From contig JALZVT010000103.1 of the NCBI GenBank assembly GCA_023300545.1, positions 1-64,000 on the forward strand: DNA of 64,000 nucleotides. The letters are read 5' to 3'. Shown here piece by piece: positions 44,063-53,673 of the stretch (position 1 is the stretch's first letter; every line of letters begins with the position of its first letter). Below the pieces are notes generated by a model, which searched no databases, had not been told where the DNA came from, and was given only the letters and a program-made list of their open reading frames with translations. The stretch comes from Pseudomonadales bacterium. GTDB lineage: Bacteria; Pseudomonadota; Gammaproteobacteria; Pseudomonadales; Azotimanducaceae. Position numbers and translations under genes: made by a program.

Positions 44063-45613
44063 CTATTCGCCGCCACCCAATCCCTGCAGGGTAAACGCCT
44101 GGGGCAGTACGCTAAGTACAGCAAGTGCGGCGTAAGCGACCACCGTTAATATCAAAAACACGAGCAGTGTCTTCATGCCAACTCGCATCGACGCCGCGCT
44201 GTTCTCTGTCATTGATACGGTGCCCAATACTGGCCATTCGGTCAGTTTGGCAATGTCTTTCAATGACGATACCGAGGGTCGTACGAGATCCAGGAAGATG
44301 GGAATGGCGACACCTAGTCCCCAGGCACCCAAGAAGATCAGCGTGATCAACAGTGGGCGGTTTGGTTCAACCGGGCGGGGCAGAGTACGCGGCGGTTCGA
44401 TGATGCGAAATTCCACATTACCTTCCGCTGCGTTAACGATGCGGGCCTGTTCGAGGCGATTAACAAAATCGTCGTAGCGGCCCTTGAGTCCTTCGTAATC
44501 CCGATTCAGTTTCTTGTGCTCGTCTTCTAGCTCGGGAATGGTATCGATGGCTGCACTCAGTTTGCGTACGCGACGATTATATTCATCTACCTTGGCCTGA
44601 GCTCCACCAACATCAGCCTCTGCTGTCGATAACTGGCGGGCAAGTTCTGCTACTGCAATCTGTGCTCCAACCGTATTGCTGCCGGCTTTGGGGGCAACAA
44701 AGCCACGCTTGAGATTCACGAGTTGATCTCGGGTGCCGATGACGTCGGGATGATCTTCGGTGTATTGCAAAAGCAACTCGCCAAGGCGGATTTCGAGTTC
44801 GCGAATTTGCGCGGCTTTGCGCAGAGCGCCAGCTGAGTTCGTGCCGCTAGTGCTATTTGTGCGGTCATATTCTTGACGCAAGCGGGATCGGCGCTGGCTA
44901 GCTTGGGTTAGCTCCAAAGCCGCATCGTTTGCTTTCTCCTCGGATTTACGCAGCTCCTCATAGAAGCCTCCGCCATTTTCACCGCCGATTAGGTCGCTGT
45001 TATCAATCTTGAAACGTTTGAGCCGGCTTTCTGATTCATTGAGAAGGCTGCTGTATTGACCAATCTGCTTCTCCAGAAACTCAACCGAACGGGTGGTGTC
45101 AGTTCGTCGGTTGCTTAATACGGTGTTCAGGAAGACATCGAGGAAGCTGCCAACAATCGCCTTCGATCGCTCACCATCAATATCACGGTAAGAGATAACG
45201 AGGTCTTGGGTGCCTTCGCGAGTTCCTGATCGACGTTGCGTTGTAATGCGCACATCTTCTTTGAGTTCTTCGAGAATGATTTCTTTGTCAATGCTGGTGC
45301 GTGCATCGAGCAGCATGTCATTGTCGTTGGCCACTTTTTCAAGGTTGGTTGTTGTGACAAGGCTCACCCGAGCTACGTCAACCAGATCCTGTTCGACGGT
45401 GCTTTCCGGGTCGACAATACCATCGAGGATGTATTTGAGTGTTGATTGGGGCTCTACATACACGCGTGTCTCTGATTGATAGACATTGGGTAGATACCAG
45501 GCAATGAGCCAGCCAGATAGACAAAAGAACAATACCAACGGCATTACAAAGCGCCGTGCGGAACACACGAGACGAAGGTACTTCAGACCGTGGAGTAGAT
45601 AATCAGACAACAT
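44063..45613 (-). CDS. Wzz-type polysaccharide chain-length determinant
   Basis: A 516-residue protein with a membrane helix near residues 22-42, a long periplasmic coiled-coil domain, and a C-terminal helix pair (about 425-445 and 480-500) with a Pro-rich motif (R-P-V-E-P-N-R-P) before the first of them. This fits the polysaccharide co-polymerase that controls chain length, of the kind found in exosortase loci. It lacks the tyrosine-kinase domain of Wzc. ATG start; a 333-bp interval separates it from the divergent polymerase gene. Confidence 0.88.
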   Translation of the reverse strand: MLSDYLLHGLKYLRLVCSARRFVMPLVLFFCLSGWLIAWYLPNVYQSETRVYVEPQSTLKYILDGIVDPESTVEQDLVDVARVSLVTTTNLEKVANDNDMLLDARTSIDKEIILEELKEDVRITTQRRSGTREGTQDLVISYRDIDGERSKAIVGSFLDVFLNTVLSNRRTDTTRSVEFLEKQIGQYSSLLNESESRLKRFKIDNSDLIGGENGGGFYEELRKSEEKANDAALELTQASQRRSRLRQEYDRTNSTSGTNSAGALRKAAQIRELEIRLGELLLQYTEDHPDVIGTRDQLVNLKRGFVAPKAGSNTVGAQIAVAELARQLSTAEADVGGAQAKVDEYNRRVRKLSAAIDTIPELEDEHKKLNRDYEGLKGRYDDFVNRLEQARIVNAAEGNVEFRIIEPPRTLPRPVEPNRPLLITLIFLGAWGLGVAIPIFLDLVRPSVSSLKDIAKLTEWPVLGTVSMTENSAASMRVGMKTLLVFLILTVVAYAALAVLSVLPQAFTLQGLGGGE

Positions 45614-45946
45614 GCGTGGGGGTCCTGAGACTGCTAATTAGTAACGATGCAGTGGGCGAAGTTAAGTAAGCGCCCGTTTAAAGCTTGCAAAGCATATCAG
45701 ACGTGTGGAAGCCAGCGTATTTAGATGTATCGGATTTGTGGGCGACCACCCACTTTTTTTTATACAAAATAGTGTGTTACCGGTCACTAAATATCAGAGA
45801 GTTAGGGCAGTTGTTTCCGATACTATGCGCGACTCGATAGCACTAAAGGGCGGCTTATAGCAATCTGAGCCTGCTCTGCGCGTTAATCCGCGGCGCTTTT
45901 ATTTTTACCGTCAACTACATTGTTGGATGCTTCAGATCTGCACGCC
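45614..45946. other. Intergenic region between divergent wzz and wzy-type genes
   Basis: Holds the control regions for two divergent transcripts. It is AT-rich in places, with a run of eight T at about 45753-45760. I saw no convincing promoter pair, no sigma-54 element and no ops-type sequence; nothing further could be supported by eye. Confidence 0.4.
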
Positions 45947-47416
45947 ATGAATCAACCCATACGCCTTCCACAACATAGAACTTTGCTTGCTGAAGACGAT
46001 CTAGCGACGGTTAACCTTATCGCGTTTGTCGGACTCGCTGGTTATCTCGTGCTGGCTATCATGCGCTTTCAGGAATACGAGTGGGTATCACTGAACATCC
46101 CAATAATTCCAGTTATTGAGATGATAATGATCCTTGGCTGGGCGCTATCGCCAAAACCGCCAGGGCTCGCAAATCACGCACCAATCATTCTGCTTGGCAT
46201 CGTCTACTTCATTGCCAGCCTTTCAGCGGGTGCTGAATACAGCGTTGAAGTTACCCAGAACTATTTTCTGAACATTGCCTTCGTCTATATAGTGTTAGCG
46301 CAGGTCGCGGTAGACCCCGAACGGGGCGACACGATAATGGCGGTTTTTTGTTCTTGCATGATCGTTATTTCGCTGCAGTGCATTCTAATGTCGATCCATC
46401 CTGACCATATGGGTTGGACAGGGTTGCAGGCATGGGAACGCGTCGACGCCGTGCCCAGTGTTTGGCAGGTTCGTTATATCGGCACCTTGGGAGACCCAAA
46501 CGATCTGGGTATGACGCTGCTCGCTTCCGTTCCTATGATTGGCTACCTGACCGTTTCGACACGATCACCGCTTTTAAAGCTGTATTTTTTAGTCGGGCTG
46601 GGAATGATCGTCTACACGATCTACCTGCTCAACTCTCGGGGAACCGTTCTGGGGTTGGCTGCGGTTATCTGTGTATTAGGCGTCATCCGCTTTGGTATGG
46701 CTCGCGCGATACTTGTTGGGGTGGTCGCCGTTCCTATCGCCTTTGCCTTTGCGCCATCGAGAATGGCAGATTCCGGCATGGACCAATCGGCACTTGATCG
46801 CATTGATTCCTGGTACAACGGAATGAAGATGTTCACCAGTCATCCGTTTTTTGGGGTCGGCAAAGACCAATATTTGGTCTATCACCACAAGGTATCCCAC
46901 AACTCCTGGATCGAGCAGGTTGCCGAATTTGGCATGATTGGCTATCTGCTATGGAACCGGATTGTACTGGGTGCGTTGCTTGATGCCTTCCAGATGGTAG
47001 TCGGTGACCACCGATTGAAATTAGCTGCAGCCACTGAAGTTGAGGAGAACGAAAAAAGCGTCGCGCGGGTGAAGCGGCAAGCTCAACAACAAGGGCTGAA
47101 ATATGAAGATATGCCCGCTCCACCAATAGTTAGTGGGGCCCAAGACTTGTTGGCCACGATTCCAAAAACGGACGTTCTGCGGACGCAAGCACTCCTCATG
47201 TCGATCGTGGGGCTGCTGGTGTCAATTTTCTTTATTGACCGTTCAGACTCCCTAATTACGTTTCTGGTTTGTGCCTTGATTGCCGGAACGCTAACTCGTT
47301 ACGAACACAAACGGCCGGATATCGATTGGCTGCCCGTCGCTTTCTGGGTGTATCTCGGTGCCTTCTGCGCACTGGTGGTTGTGTACACCTCAATTCAGGT
47401 TTTTGTTCTCGGATGA
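45947..47416 (+). CDS. Wzy-type O-antigen/exopolysaccharide polymerase or ligase
   Basis: A 489-residue membrane protein with ten or more helices and a large cytoplasmic loop rich in charge near residues 360-410. The large exported region with a conserved G-V-G-K-D motif (about 300-315) and overall layout fit the Wzy/O-antigen ligase class found in exosortase loci. Frame opens at a TTG at 45920; I chose ATG at 45947. Its stop overlaps the next gene's ATG (ATGA). Confidence 0.82.
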   Translation: MNQPIRLPQHRTLLAEDDLATVNLIAFVGLAGYLVLAIMRFQEYEWVSLNIPIIPVIEMIMILGWALSPKPPGLANHAPIILLGIVYFIASLSAGAEYSVEVTQNYFLNIAFVYIVLAQVAVDPERGDTIMAVFCSCMIVISLQCILMSIHPDHMGWTGLQAWERVDAVPSVWQVRYIGTLGDPNDLGMTLLASVPMIGYLTVSTRSPLLKLYFLVGLGMIVYTIYLLNSRGTVLGLAAVICVLGVIRFGMARAILVGVVAVPIAFAFAPSRMADSGMDQSALDRIDSWYNGMKMFTSHPFFGVGKDQYLVYHHKVSHNSWIEQVAEFGMIGYLLWNRIVLGALLDAFQMVVGDHRLKLAAATEVEENEKSVARVKRQAQQQGLKYEDMPAPPIVSGAQDLLATIPKTDVLRTQALLMSIVGLLVSIFFIDRSDSLITFLVCALIAGTLTRYEHKRPDIDWLPVAFWVYLGAFCALVVVYTSIQVFVLG

Positions 47417-48657
47417 TTGATTCAATTTTGCAACTATTCTCCTCTATCACTCCCGGAGGCTCCGCGCTGGTGTTGGTGTGTGCCTTTATCATTGTAGTGG
47501 GTGTCTTGCTCATGCTTGCCCTGCGCCAGCGCAAGTTGCACCTTTGGCTGGGAGACTACGCTCGAGGGTGGGCGAGCCGTCGTTCGATTGGCAAGAATCA
47601 ACCGATGACCGACGTATTAGTTTGTGTCGCAGATCACTACGAACCGCGTTGGGAAACAACGGACGAAGCTCTGGAAACCAAGCGCGTGGAGCTCTGGAGC
47701 GAGCAGTTGCCAAGGACATTGGCCGACCGTATAGACAGCGACGGCGTACGTCCTCAGCACACGTTCTTTTACCCTTACGAAGAATACCGTGAGCCATTGC
47801 TTCGTGAGCTGTCTGAGCTTTGTGCTGCCGGCTATGGCGAAATCGAGATTCATTTGCACCATGGGCATGACACCGAAGAAACGCTGCGCCCCCAACTCGA
47901 TGATTTTGTTCAACTGCTGCATTGGCGCCATGGTGCCTTGGGTACCCACGCCGAGACCGGCGCGCCTGGCTATGCCTTTGTGCACGGCAATTGGGCGTTA
48001 AACAACTCTGGCAGTAGCGACGCCGAATGTGGTGTTAACGATGAGATAAAGATTCTGTTGGAAACCGGCTGTTACCTCGACATGACATTGCCGTCAGCGC
48101 CAAATCCCGCCCAGGTAGACATGGCCAACAGAATTTATTACGGAACCAGCAACAGCGAACCACGCGGTCATGCCAAAGGCGAACTGGTGAGGCGGGGCGG
48201 CAGCATTACCAGCGCTGCACACCTTATGCTCATCACAGGACCTCTAGGGCTAAACTGGTGGAGTCGCAAGTTGGGGCTCTTGCCTCGCGTTGAGAACGCT
48301 GAGTTGGCCGACAACGCGCCCTGTTCTCCGGCACGTATCAAGCTGTGGTTAAAGTTGTCGAGCGCTGTTGTTGATCAGCCGTCTTGGCGCTTCATTAAGC
48401 TGCACTGTCATGGCGTGCAGGAAAAAGATCACGACATCATGCTAGGGGACGGTTGCCGTGATATGTACACCGAACTCGAACGCCAGTACCGCGATCAACC
48501 CGGCTATCGATTGCATTACGTTACGGCGCGGGAAATGTACAACATCGCTTGCGCAGCGGAAGCCGGTGAGACTGGTAATCCGCACGCGTATCGCGACTAC
48601 GTTTACAAAGCGCCAAAGTGGCAAAGTGGCGCCGTTGAAACCCGGTTGAGGGGCTAG
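47413..48657 (+). CDS. Membrane-anchored protein of unknown function in the polysaccharide locus
   Basis: A 414-residue protein with one membrane helix near 15-38 and a soluble domain with E-I-E-I-H-L-H-H-G-H-D-T, H-G-N-W-A-L-N-N-S and K-L-H-C-H-G-V. The pattern of Asp/His motifs recalls the polysaccharide deacetylase (NodB) barrel, but I could not match the standard motifs, so function is uncertain. ATG inside the wzy-type gene's stop (ATGA overlap) and 4-bp overlap with the convergent GT2 gene at its end. Confidence 0.6.
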   Translation: MIDSILQLFSSITPGGSALVLVCAFIIVVGVLLMLALRQRKLHLWLGDYARGWASRRSIGKNQPMTDVLVCVADHYEPRWETTDEALETKRVELWSEQLPRTLADRIDSDGVRPQHTFFYPYEEYREPLLRELSELCAAGYGEIEIHLHHGHDTEETLRPQLDDFVQLLHWRHGALGTHAETGAPGYAFVHGNWALNNSGSSDAECGVNDEIKILLETGCYLDMTLPSAPNPAQVDMANRIYYGTSNSEPRGHAKGELVRRGGSITSAAHLMLITGPLGLNWWSRKLGLLPRVENAELADNAPCSPARIKLWLKLSSAVVDQPSWRFIKLHCHGVQEKDHDIMLGDGCRDMYTELERQYRDQPGYRLHYVTAREMYNIACAAEAGETGNPHAYRDYVYKAPKWQSGAVETRLRG

Positions 48658-49799
48658 TGGGTCCGCCAGAGCTCTTTCTGGCGACCACCAAAGAACTTGC
48701 AGGTGCCAACAATGGCCGCGATGTTTAACAACGCAAAGCCCATTAGCGCACCCGCCAGCGGCACTTTGAAGCGCAGCAGATAGCCGACGAAGCCCAATCC
48801 CGCGAGCCCGATAAGTCCGAGTTGCACGACAAACACCAGCTGAAAGAATGCTATGTCGCGTAGCAGGAAAGCACAGATCAGGGTTACCACCAAAGCCCAA
48901 GGCGCAAGCAAGCGCAGAACCTTGTGCGAAATAAACTCGAAAAAGATCGGATTATCGCTGCGTGATAACAACCAAGGCGCCTGTGCTAGCAACTGCCAGT
49001 TGCCCGCCAGTGTGCGAACCTTTCGGTAGTACTCTTCCGCTAACGAGTCACTCTTGGTGTCATAGGCCACCGCTGCTGTTTCAAACTTCACACGATAGCC
49101 AGCGCGAACAATACGCATTGGAATCAGCACGTCGTCGAGAATTAGACCATCAGGCAGGGTATCGATTAGCTCTCGACGAGCTGCGTATACGGCGCCGGTG
49201 ACACCAACGGTTGAGCGATAGCGACTCTCGTTCTCTCGAATCGATTTTTCAATATCCCAATAACCGCCCTGGGGGTCAGGTTCGTCACCGTTGACAAATA
49301 CCAAGTTGCCGGTGACTGCACCAACGCCGGGATCTGTGAAATGCGCAACCAGTTCGGCGATAGTGTCTGGCTTGTAGGTCTGCCGTACGTCGGCAAGCAC
49401 CACAATTTCAGATTTTGCGGCGGCCAGTCCGGTGTTGAGCGCACGGGCCTTGCCGCCGTTTTCTGGTTGGGCAATCAAGGTCACCTGTGGATGATCCGCC
49501 CAGCGCGCGAGTCGCTGCCAAGTATCGTCGTTCGACCCATCATCAACCACAATGATCTGGAGTCGATCTGCCGGGTAACTTTGAGCTAGTAAATTGTCTA
49601 GACGAGCTTCTATGTGGCGACCCGCGTTATAGGCGGCAATAACAACCGTCACCGCAAAATTATGCGGGGAGGGGTCTCGGGTGCGCTCGGGGCCAGCGTA
49701 TCGGGCAATGACCAGTGGATAACCAGCAAAGGTATAGACCACCAAAACGGCCGCACCAAGGAACAAAAAAGCGAGCAATGAAACTGTCACAGATGACAT
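48654..49799 (-). CDS. Glycosyltransferase, GT2 family
   Basis: A 381-residue GT-A-type transferase with N-terminal membrane helix, V-V-D-D-G-S-N-D, an acidic V-L-A-D-V in the place of the second motif, and C-terminal helices, as in polymerising transferases of the chitin/cellulose-synthase kind. It has L-D-D-V-L and an R-x-x-x-W-like motif (A-G-N-W-Q) consistent with processive enzymes. ATG start. Confidence 0.84.
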   Translation of the reverse strand: MSSVTVSLLAFLFLGAAVLVVYTFAGYPLVIARYAGPERTRDPSPHNFAVTVVIAAYNAGRHIEARLDNLLAQSYPADRLQIIVVDDGSNDDTWQRLARWADHPQVTLIAQPENGGKARALNTGLAAAKSEIVVLADVRQTYKPDTIAELVAHFTDPGVGAVTGNLVFVNGDEPDPQGGYWDIEKSIRENESRYRSTVGVTGAVYAARRELIDTLPDGLILDDVLIPMRIVRAGYRVKFETAAVAYDTKSDSLAEEYYRKVRTLAGNWQLLAQAPWLLSRSDNPIFFEFISHKVLRLLAPWALVVTLICAFLLRDIAFFQLVFVVQLGLIGLAGLGFVGYLLRFKVPLAGALMGFALLNIAAIVGTCKFFGGRQKELWRTH

Positions 49800-49962
49800 C
49801 TACTTCGTGATCGAGAACAACGCACTAGGGTAAACCATGCAAAGGCTAGACGTTAGCCTAAAAGTGCAAAACAACGTGCCAATAATATTTGGAACTCGTT
49901 GTAAACGTTACGATTTTATAAGACCTGTTCACAAACCACCACGCCAGCTCCCATATACTTGA

Positions 49963-50976
49963 ATGATGGGAATACGTCGAACAATAGGCCGTATTGGCGT
50001 TCACAGTGCACTTTTCACTCTGGGGCACCATGCAAGGCTAATAGCACGCAGCGAGCTGCGAGTGCTTGCCTACCACCGTGTCATCGCCCCGGCGCACGCA
50101 TACGACCCGGAAAACGTGAGTGCTGATTTAGAGAACTTCGATTGGCAAATGCGCTATATGCGCAAGAACTATGACGTCATCTCTTTCGAGCAGCTCCAGT
50201 CAGCCATTACTAAGGGCGAATCGCTGCCGAAACGCTGCGCGATGATCACCTTCGATGATGGCTTTGCAGACAACTACTTTAATGCCTTTCCGATACTCAA
50301 AGAATTGAGGATGCCAGCGTTGTTTAACGTGGTTACCTCGACCGTCGGTAGTCGTGAAATGTTCTGGTTTGACCGAGCGGCCTGCCTGGTGCGCTCTTCA
50401 GAGCCTGGAACCTCACTTGAGTTTGGTAAATTTAGCGTACTGATCGATGGCAGTAACGGCGATGCGGCCACCGCGGCGTTGCTACAGTTTTTAAAAGATC
50501 AGCCCGATGACGTGCGGCGTGATCATGTGGCGGTGATCGATGAACAGCTAAGCGCTTGCATGCCCAGCGAAGCCGAACTAGCGCCCCATTATCCGTTAAA
50601 TTGGGAACAAATCTTGCTGATGAGTTCTGCTGGCATGGAGATTGGTTCTCACACGCATACTCATCCGATACTGGCCAAGCTGGCTGATACCCAGAAAATC
50701 GATTTTGAGCTGCAGCATTCCCGGGACATGATCGAGCGTCATACCGGTAAGCCTTGTCTGGCTCTCGCTTATCCAGAAGGGCTTGGTTATGCGATTGATA
50801 AACGGGTTGTTGCCTCGGCGGGAAAGGCGGGCTACGCCTTTGCTCTCACTTCGTTACGTGGAGTCAACAGTCTGCCATTGACGGCGTATCACGAAATTGA
50901 CCGCATCCAGATTCACCACTCAAATGATCAAACGATCTTTGAAGCTTCGGTGCAGTTTCCTGAGCTTGTGGTGTAA
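49963..50976 (+). CDS. Polysaccharide deacetylase (NodB family)
   Basis: A 337-residue protein with the NodB motif T-F-D-D-G-F-A-D-N (Asp 98-99) and E-I-G-S-H-T-H-T-H (zinc His), removing acetyl groups from a polysaccharide. No strong signal peptide. It is divergent from the GT2 gene over 163 bp and convergent with a GT4 gene. Confidence 0.88.
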   Translation: MMGIRRTIGRIGVHSALFTLGHHARLIARSELRVLAYHRVIAPAHAYDPENVSADLENFDWQMRYMRKNYDVISFEQLQSAITKGESLPKRCAMITFDDGFADNYFNAFPILKELRMPALFNVVTSTVGSREMFWFDRAACLVRSSEPGTSLEFGKFSVLIDGSNGDAATAALLQFLKDQPDDVRRDHVAVIDEQLSACMPSEAELAPHYPLNWEQILLMSSAGMEIGSHTHTHPILAKLADTQKIDFELQHSRDMIERHTGKPCLALAYPEGLGYAIDKRVVASAGKAGYAFALTSLRGVNSLPLTAYHEIDRIQIHHSNDQTIFEASVQFPELVV

Positions 50977-51007
50977 CAACACCGTACTAGGTAGCACGAG
51001 GCTGTGG

Positions 51008-52105
51008 TTAGCTTAGGGCCGCGCTATAGATACTGAGATAACTCTCAAGCATCGCGGTTGCATCGAGTGACCCGGCCGGCGAGGTTCTTGCGCCGGCGCA
51101 AAAATCCTCGTAGCTGGCGCGATTGGCATACACTTCAAGTACCCCGCGAGCCAAGCTTTCAGCGTCTCCTGCAGGCGCTAGTCGTCCTGCAGCAGCTGTC
51201 ACCAGAGCGCTTAGCCCACCCACATCTGTGGCGACTACCGGGCGACCGCCTGCAAGTGCTTCGATCACCGATACAGGGGTGCCTTCACTGTCTGATGAGA
51301 GGCAAAACAGATGGGTCTCGGCGAGTTTGGCCGGAACATCTGAGGTTTCACCATGGAAAATGACGCTGTCTCCCAGCTCGAGCTTCTCGGCTAGCAGCTC
51401 AAGTGCAGCGCGTTCAGGCCCATCGCCAATGATCGACAGTTTCGCGCGGGGCATTTTTTGCCGCACGAGATGAAATGCTTGAATTAACAGCGCTTGATTC
51501 TTTATCGGTGCAAGCCGGGCAACATGCCCAAGAACAGGAGCATCCTGTACGTACTCGAGCGCCGTTAACGCGCGATAGGGCGCCAAATTAACGCCGTTGA
51601 TAACGGTATAAAGATGCGTCGGCGGCACCCGCTCTATACGCTCGCAATGCGCAGCAAGATCTTCAGAAACACAAACAACGGCGTCACAGCCTCGATGCGC
51701 AAGGCGGTTTCGCCAGATACCTTTTTTCGACACATCTTCGTAACCGTGTCGAGAATGCACGTGGCCAAATCGCCTACTGGCCTGAATCGGTCCACAAAAA
51801 CGCACCAGAGAACTGTAGAACAACGCGGCCTCGCCGTGGCTATGGACCAGTGTGGGGGCAATCTTGTCGAGTGCCGCGCCCAATTTACGCGCATAAGCGA
51901 TCTTCAGCCCATCCCCGCAGTTGAGGTTTACTATTGCTACTCCCGCAGCCTCGAGTGGTGCCGCCAACGCGCCACCACCGCGCAGAGTGATAACACAAAG
52001 GCGATGCCCGAGTTGTGCGAGTGCGAGCGTCATGTCGACAACAACGCGTTCCAGCCCACCGACTTCAAGGTTAAGCGTCACCATGGCTATGTTCATTGGT
52101 TGCAT
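51008..52105 (-). CDS. Glycosyltransferase, GT4 type, exosortase-locus
   Basis: A 365-residue GT-B transferase with the N-terminal loop G-G-L-E-R-V-V-V-D near 16-24 and S-E-G-T-P-V-S-V-I-E-A near 260. The layout resembles a sugar transferase of exosortase loci. ATG start at 52105 with a second ATG nine bases inside; 23 bp after the flippase gene. Confidence 0.86.
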   Translation of the reverse strand: MQPMNIAMVTLNLEVGGLERVVVDMTLALAQLGHRLCVITLRGGGALAAPLEAAGVAIVNLNCGDGLKIAYARKLGAALDKIAPTLVHSHGEAALFYSSLVRFCGPIQASRRFGHVHSRHGYEDVSKKGIWRNRLAHRGCDAVVCVSEDLAAHCERIERVPPTHLYTVINGVNLAPYRALTALEYVQDAPVLGHVARLAPIKNQALLIQAFHLVRQKMPRAKLSIIGDGPERAALELLAEKLELGDSVIFHGETSDVPAKLAETHLFCLSSDSEGTPVSVIEALAGGRPVVATDVGGLSALVTAAAGRLAPAGDAESLARGVLEVYANRASYEDFCAGARTSPAGSLDATAMLESYLSIYSAALS

Positions 52106-52128
52106 CTGATGTATTCGATCGACAATAG

Positions 52129-53673
52129 CTAGCTTTTCAGCAGGCGAGAGCGCACGTAACCGAAGACTTGACTCGTGCGGGACTGTAAATACTTGCGACC
52201 TTCCTCCGGCAGCGCCGGTGAAAAGTAGTACAGGACAGAAAACACCAGGACGTAGATAGTAGACCCAATAGTTGCTCCAAGCAGGCCGCCCATACCATTA
52301 GTCACAAAATGTACGAAGGCCGTGGTGGCTGCACAAAACAGGCCGACCAACACAAATTGTGCCCAGGGGAGTTTCGCTTTCAAACGCCTGTTGGCTGGAA
52401 TAATTCGAGTGGATACGTACCACAGCATTGTTAGTCCAAGAGCAATAATGGCGCCAACAAGGCCGTAATAATAGATAAAGACAACGTCTAGAGCGATACC
52501 GAGAACGGCGCCTATGATAGATACCTTCAGAATCAGCTTGTGTTCGTTTGCACTCAACAAATAGGAATTGAAGGCGGAGACAAAATTTGACGCGCAGTAG
52601 ATAAGCACTAGCCACAAAAATGGATTGGCAGCATCTGAGTACTCGGAACCGTACAAAAATAGCACCACATCGTCAGCGTAGAGCAGCGTAGGCCCGATCA
52701 CCAAGAAGTTCAGAAACAGCTGATAGCGGATCGTGTCTTCAACGATTTTTCGCACGACCCCCACGCCTTGGCTCATCGAACGCGAAACCATGGGCAGCAG
52801 CACCATATTGATAATGCCGGGCACTAGGGTGGCAATTGCGGTTGCGAGAATAAAACCGACATTAAAGAACGCCACATCTTCGCTGCTGGCGAACATCTTG
52901 AGAAAGAAGATCTCGGTCTGCGAGGCCATCAGGTAGGTCAGAATTGCTGAGGGAGTGATGTAACGGTTATAGCTACTGACTCGCTCGAAATAGTCGTCGT
53001 ACTCTAGACTCTTGGTCACTTCTTCGCGATAAACAGACTTGTGTTTTAGGTAGTAGCGAGTGCAAAAGAAAAACCCAAAGCTCACAACCAGGTACTGAGT
53101 CAGGTACATCCACAATGGCGCTTCGATATAGAACAGCACGACGGCGCTGATCATGTTTACCGGAGTGACCACAAAGGGGCCGATGGCAACGCCCCAGAAC
53201 TGCTCTAGGCCCTTAAAGGTAGACACGCGCAACATGTGGCGAGCGCGGAAATAGAAGCAGACCGCGAGCACAACCGTAACAAAGGCGGCAAAGTCGATGC
53301 CGTGTTCGTCGCGATAGCTGGTCAAAAATGCAAACGCAGCGAGCGGAATCATAATGAACAGAATGCGCCTGAAATGACTGTTCTCGAAGTAGTGAATGAT
53401 CGTGCTGGGGTCTGGTTGAGAGTCGTCCTTGCTGATCTCGGCGATGTGTTTTGTTACCGACAGCGACAGTCCTTCGTTGGCAAAAGCCACCGCAATGCTG
53501 ACAAACCAAATCAGGAATGCGTATTCGCCAAATTCCGATGGCCCCAACGATCGGGCAATCAGCATCGAGACCATCAGGCCAAAGAAATACTCCAGGTAAT
53601 TACTGGAGTTGGCCAAGAGCAAGTTCCGCACAACGCGGGACTGACGGATATTCAACTCGAGGGTGTTGTTCAT
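52129..53673 (-). CDS. Wzx-type polysaccharide flippase
   Basis: A 514-residue membrane protein with twelve or more helices spread over its length and the layout of the oligosaccharide flippase family (RfbX/Wzx, MOP superfamily), which flips lipid-linked repeat units to the periplasm. The start overlaps the upstream GT39-like gene's end by 4 bp, so the operon is translationally linked. Confidence 0.86.
   Translation of the reverse strand: MNNTLELNIRQSRVVRNLLLANSSNYLEYFFGLMVSMLIARSLGPSEFGEYAFLIWFVSIAVAFANEGLSLSVTKHIAEISKDDSQPDPSTIIHYFENSHFRRILFIMIPLAAFAFLTSYRDEHGIDFAAFVTVVLAVCFYFRARHMLRVSTFKGLEQFWGVAIGPFVVTPVNMISAVVLFYIEAPLWMYLTQYLVVSFGFFFCTRYYLKHKSVYREEVTKSLEYDDYFERVSSYNRYITPSAILTYLMASQTEIFFLKMFASSEDVAFFNVGFILATAIATLVPGIINMVLLPMVSRSMSQGVGVVRKIVEDTIRYQLFLNFLVIGPTLLYADDVVLFLYGSEYSDAANPFLWLVLIYCASNFVSAFNSYLLSANEHKLILKVSIIGAVLGIALDVVFIYYYGLVGAIIALGLTMLWYVSTRIIPANRRLKAKLPWAQFVLVGLFCAATTAFVHFVTNGMGGLLGATIGSTIYVLVFSVLYYFSPALPEEGRKYLQSRTSQVFGYVRSRLLKS

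Noticed and set aside
45614-45946. Possible ops/JUMPstart or sigma-54 element for the polysaccharide genes
   Set aside because: A GGGCGGCTTATAGC stretch resembles ops only loosely, and no GGCAC-N5-TTGC site was found.
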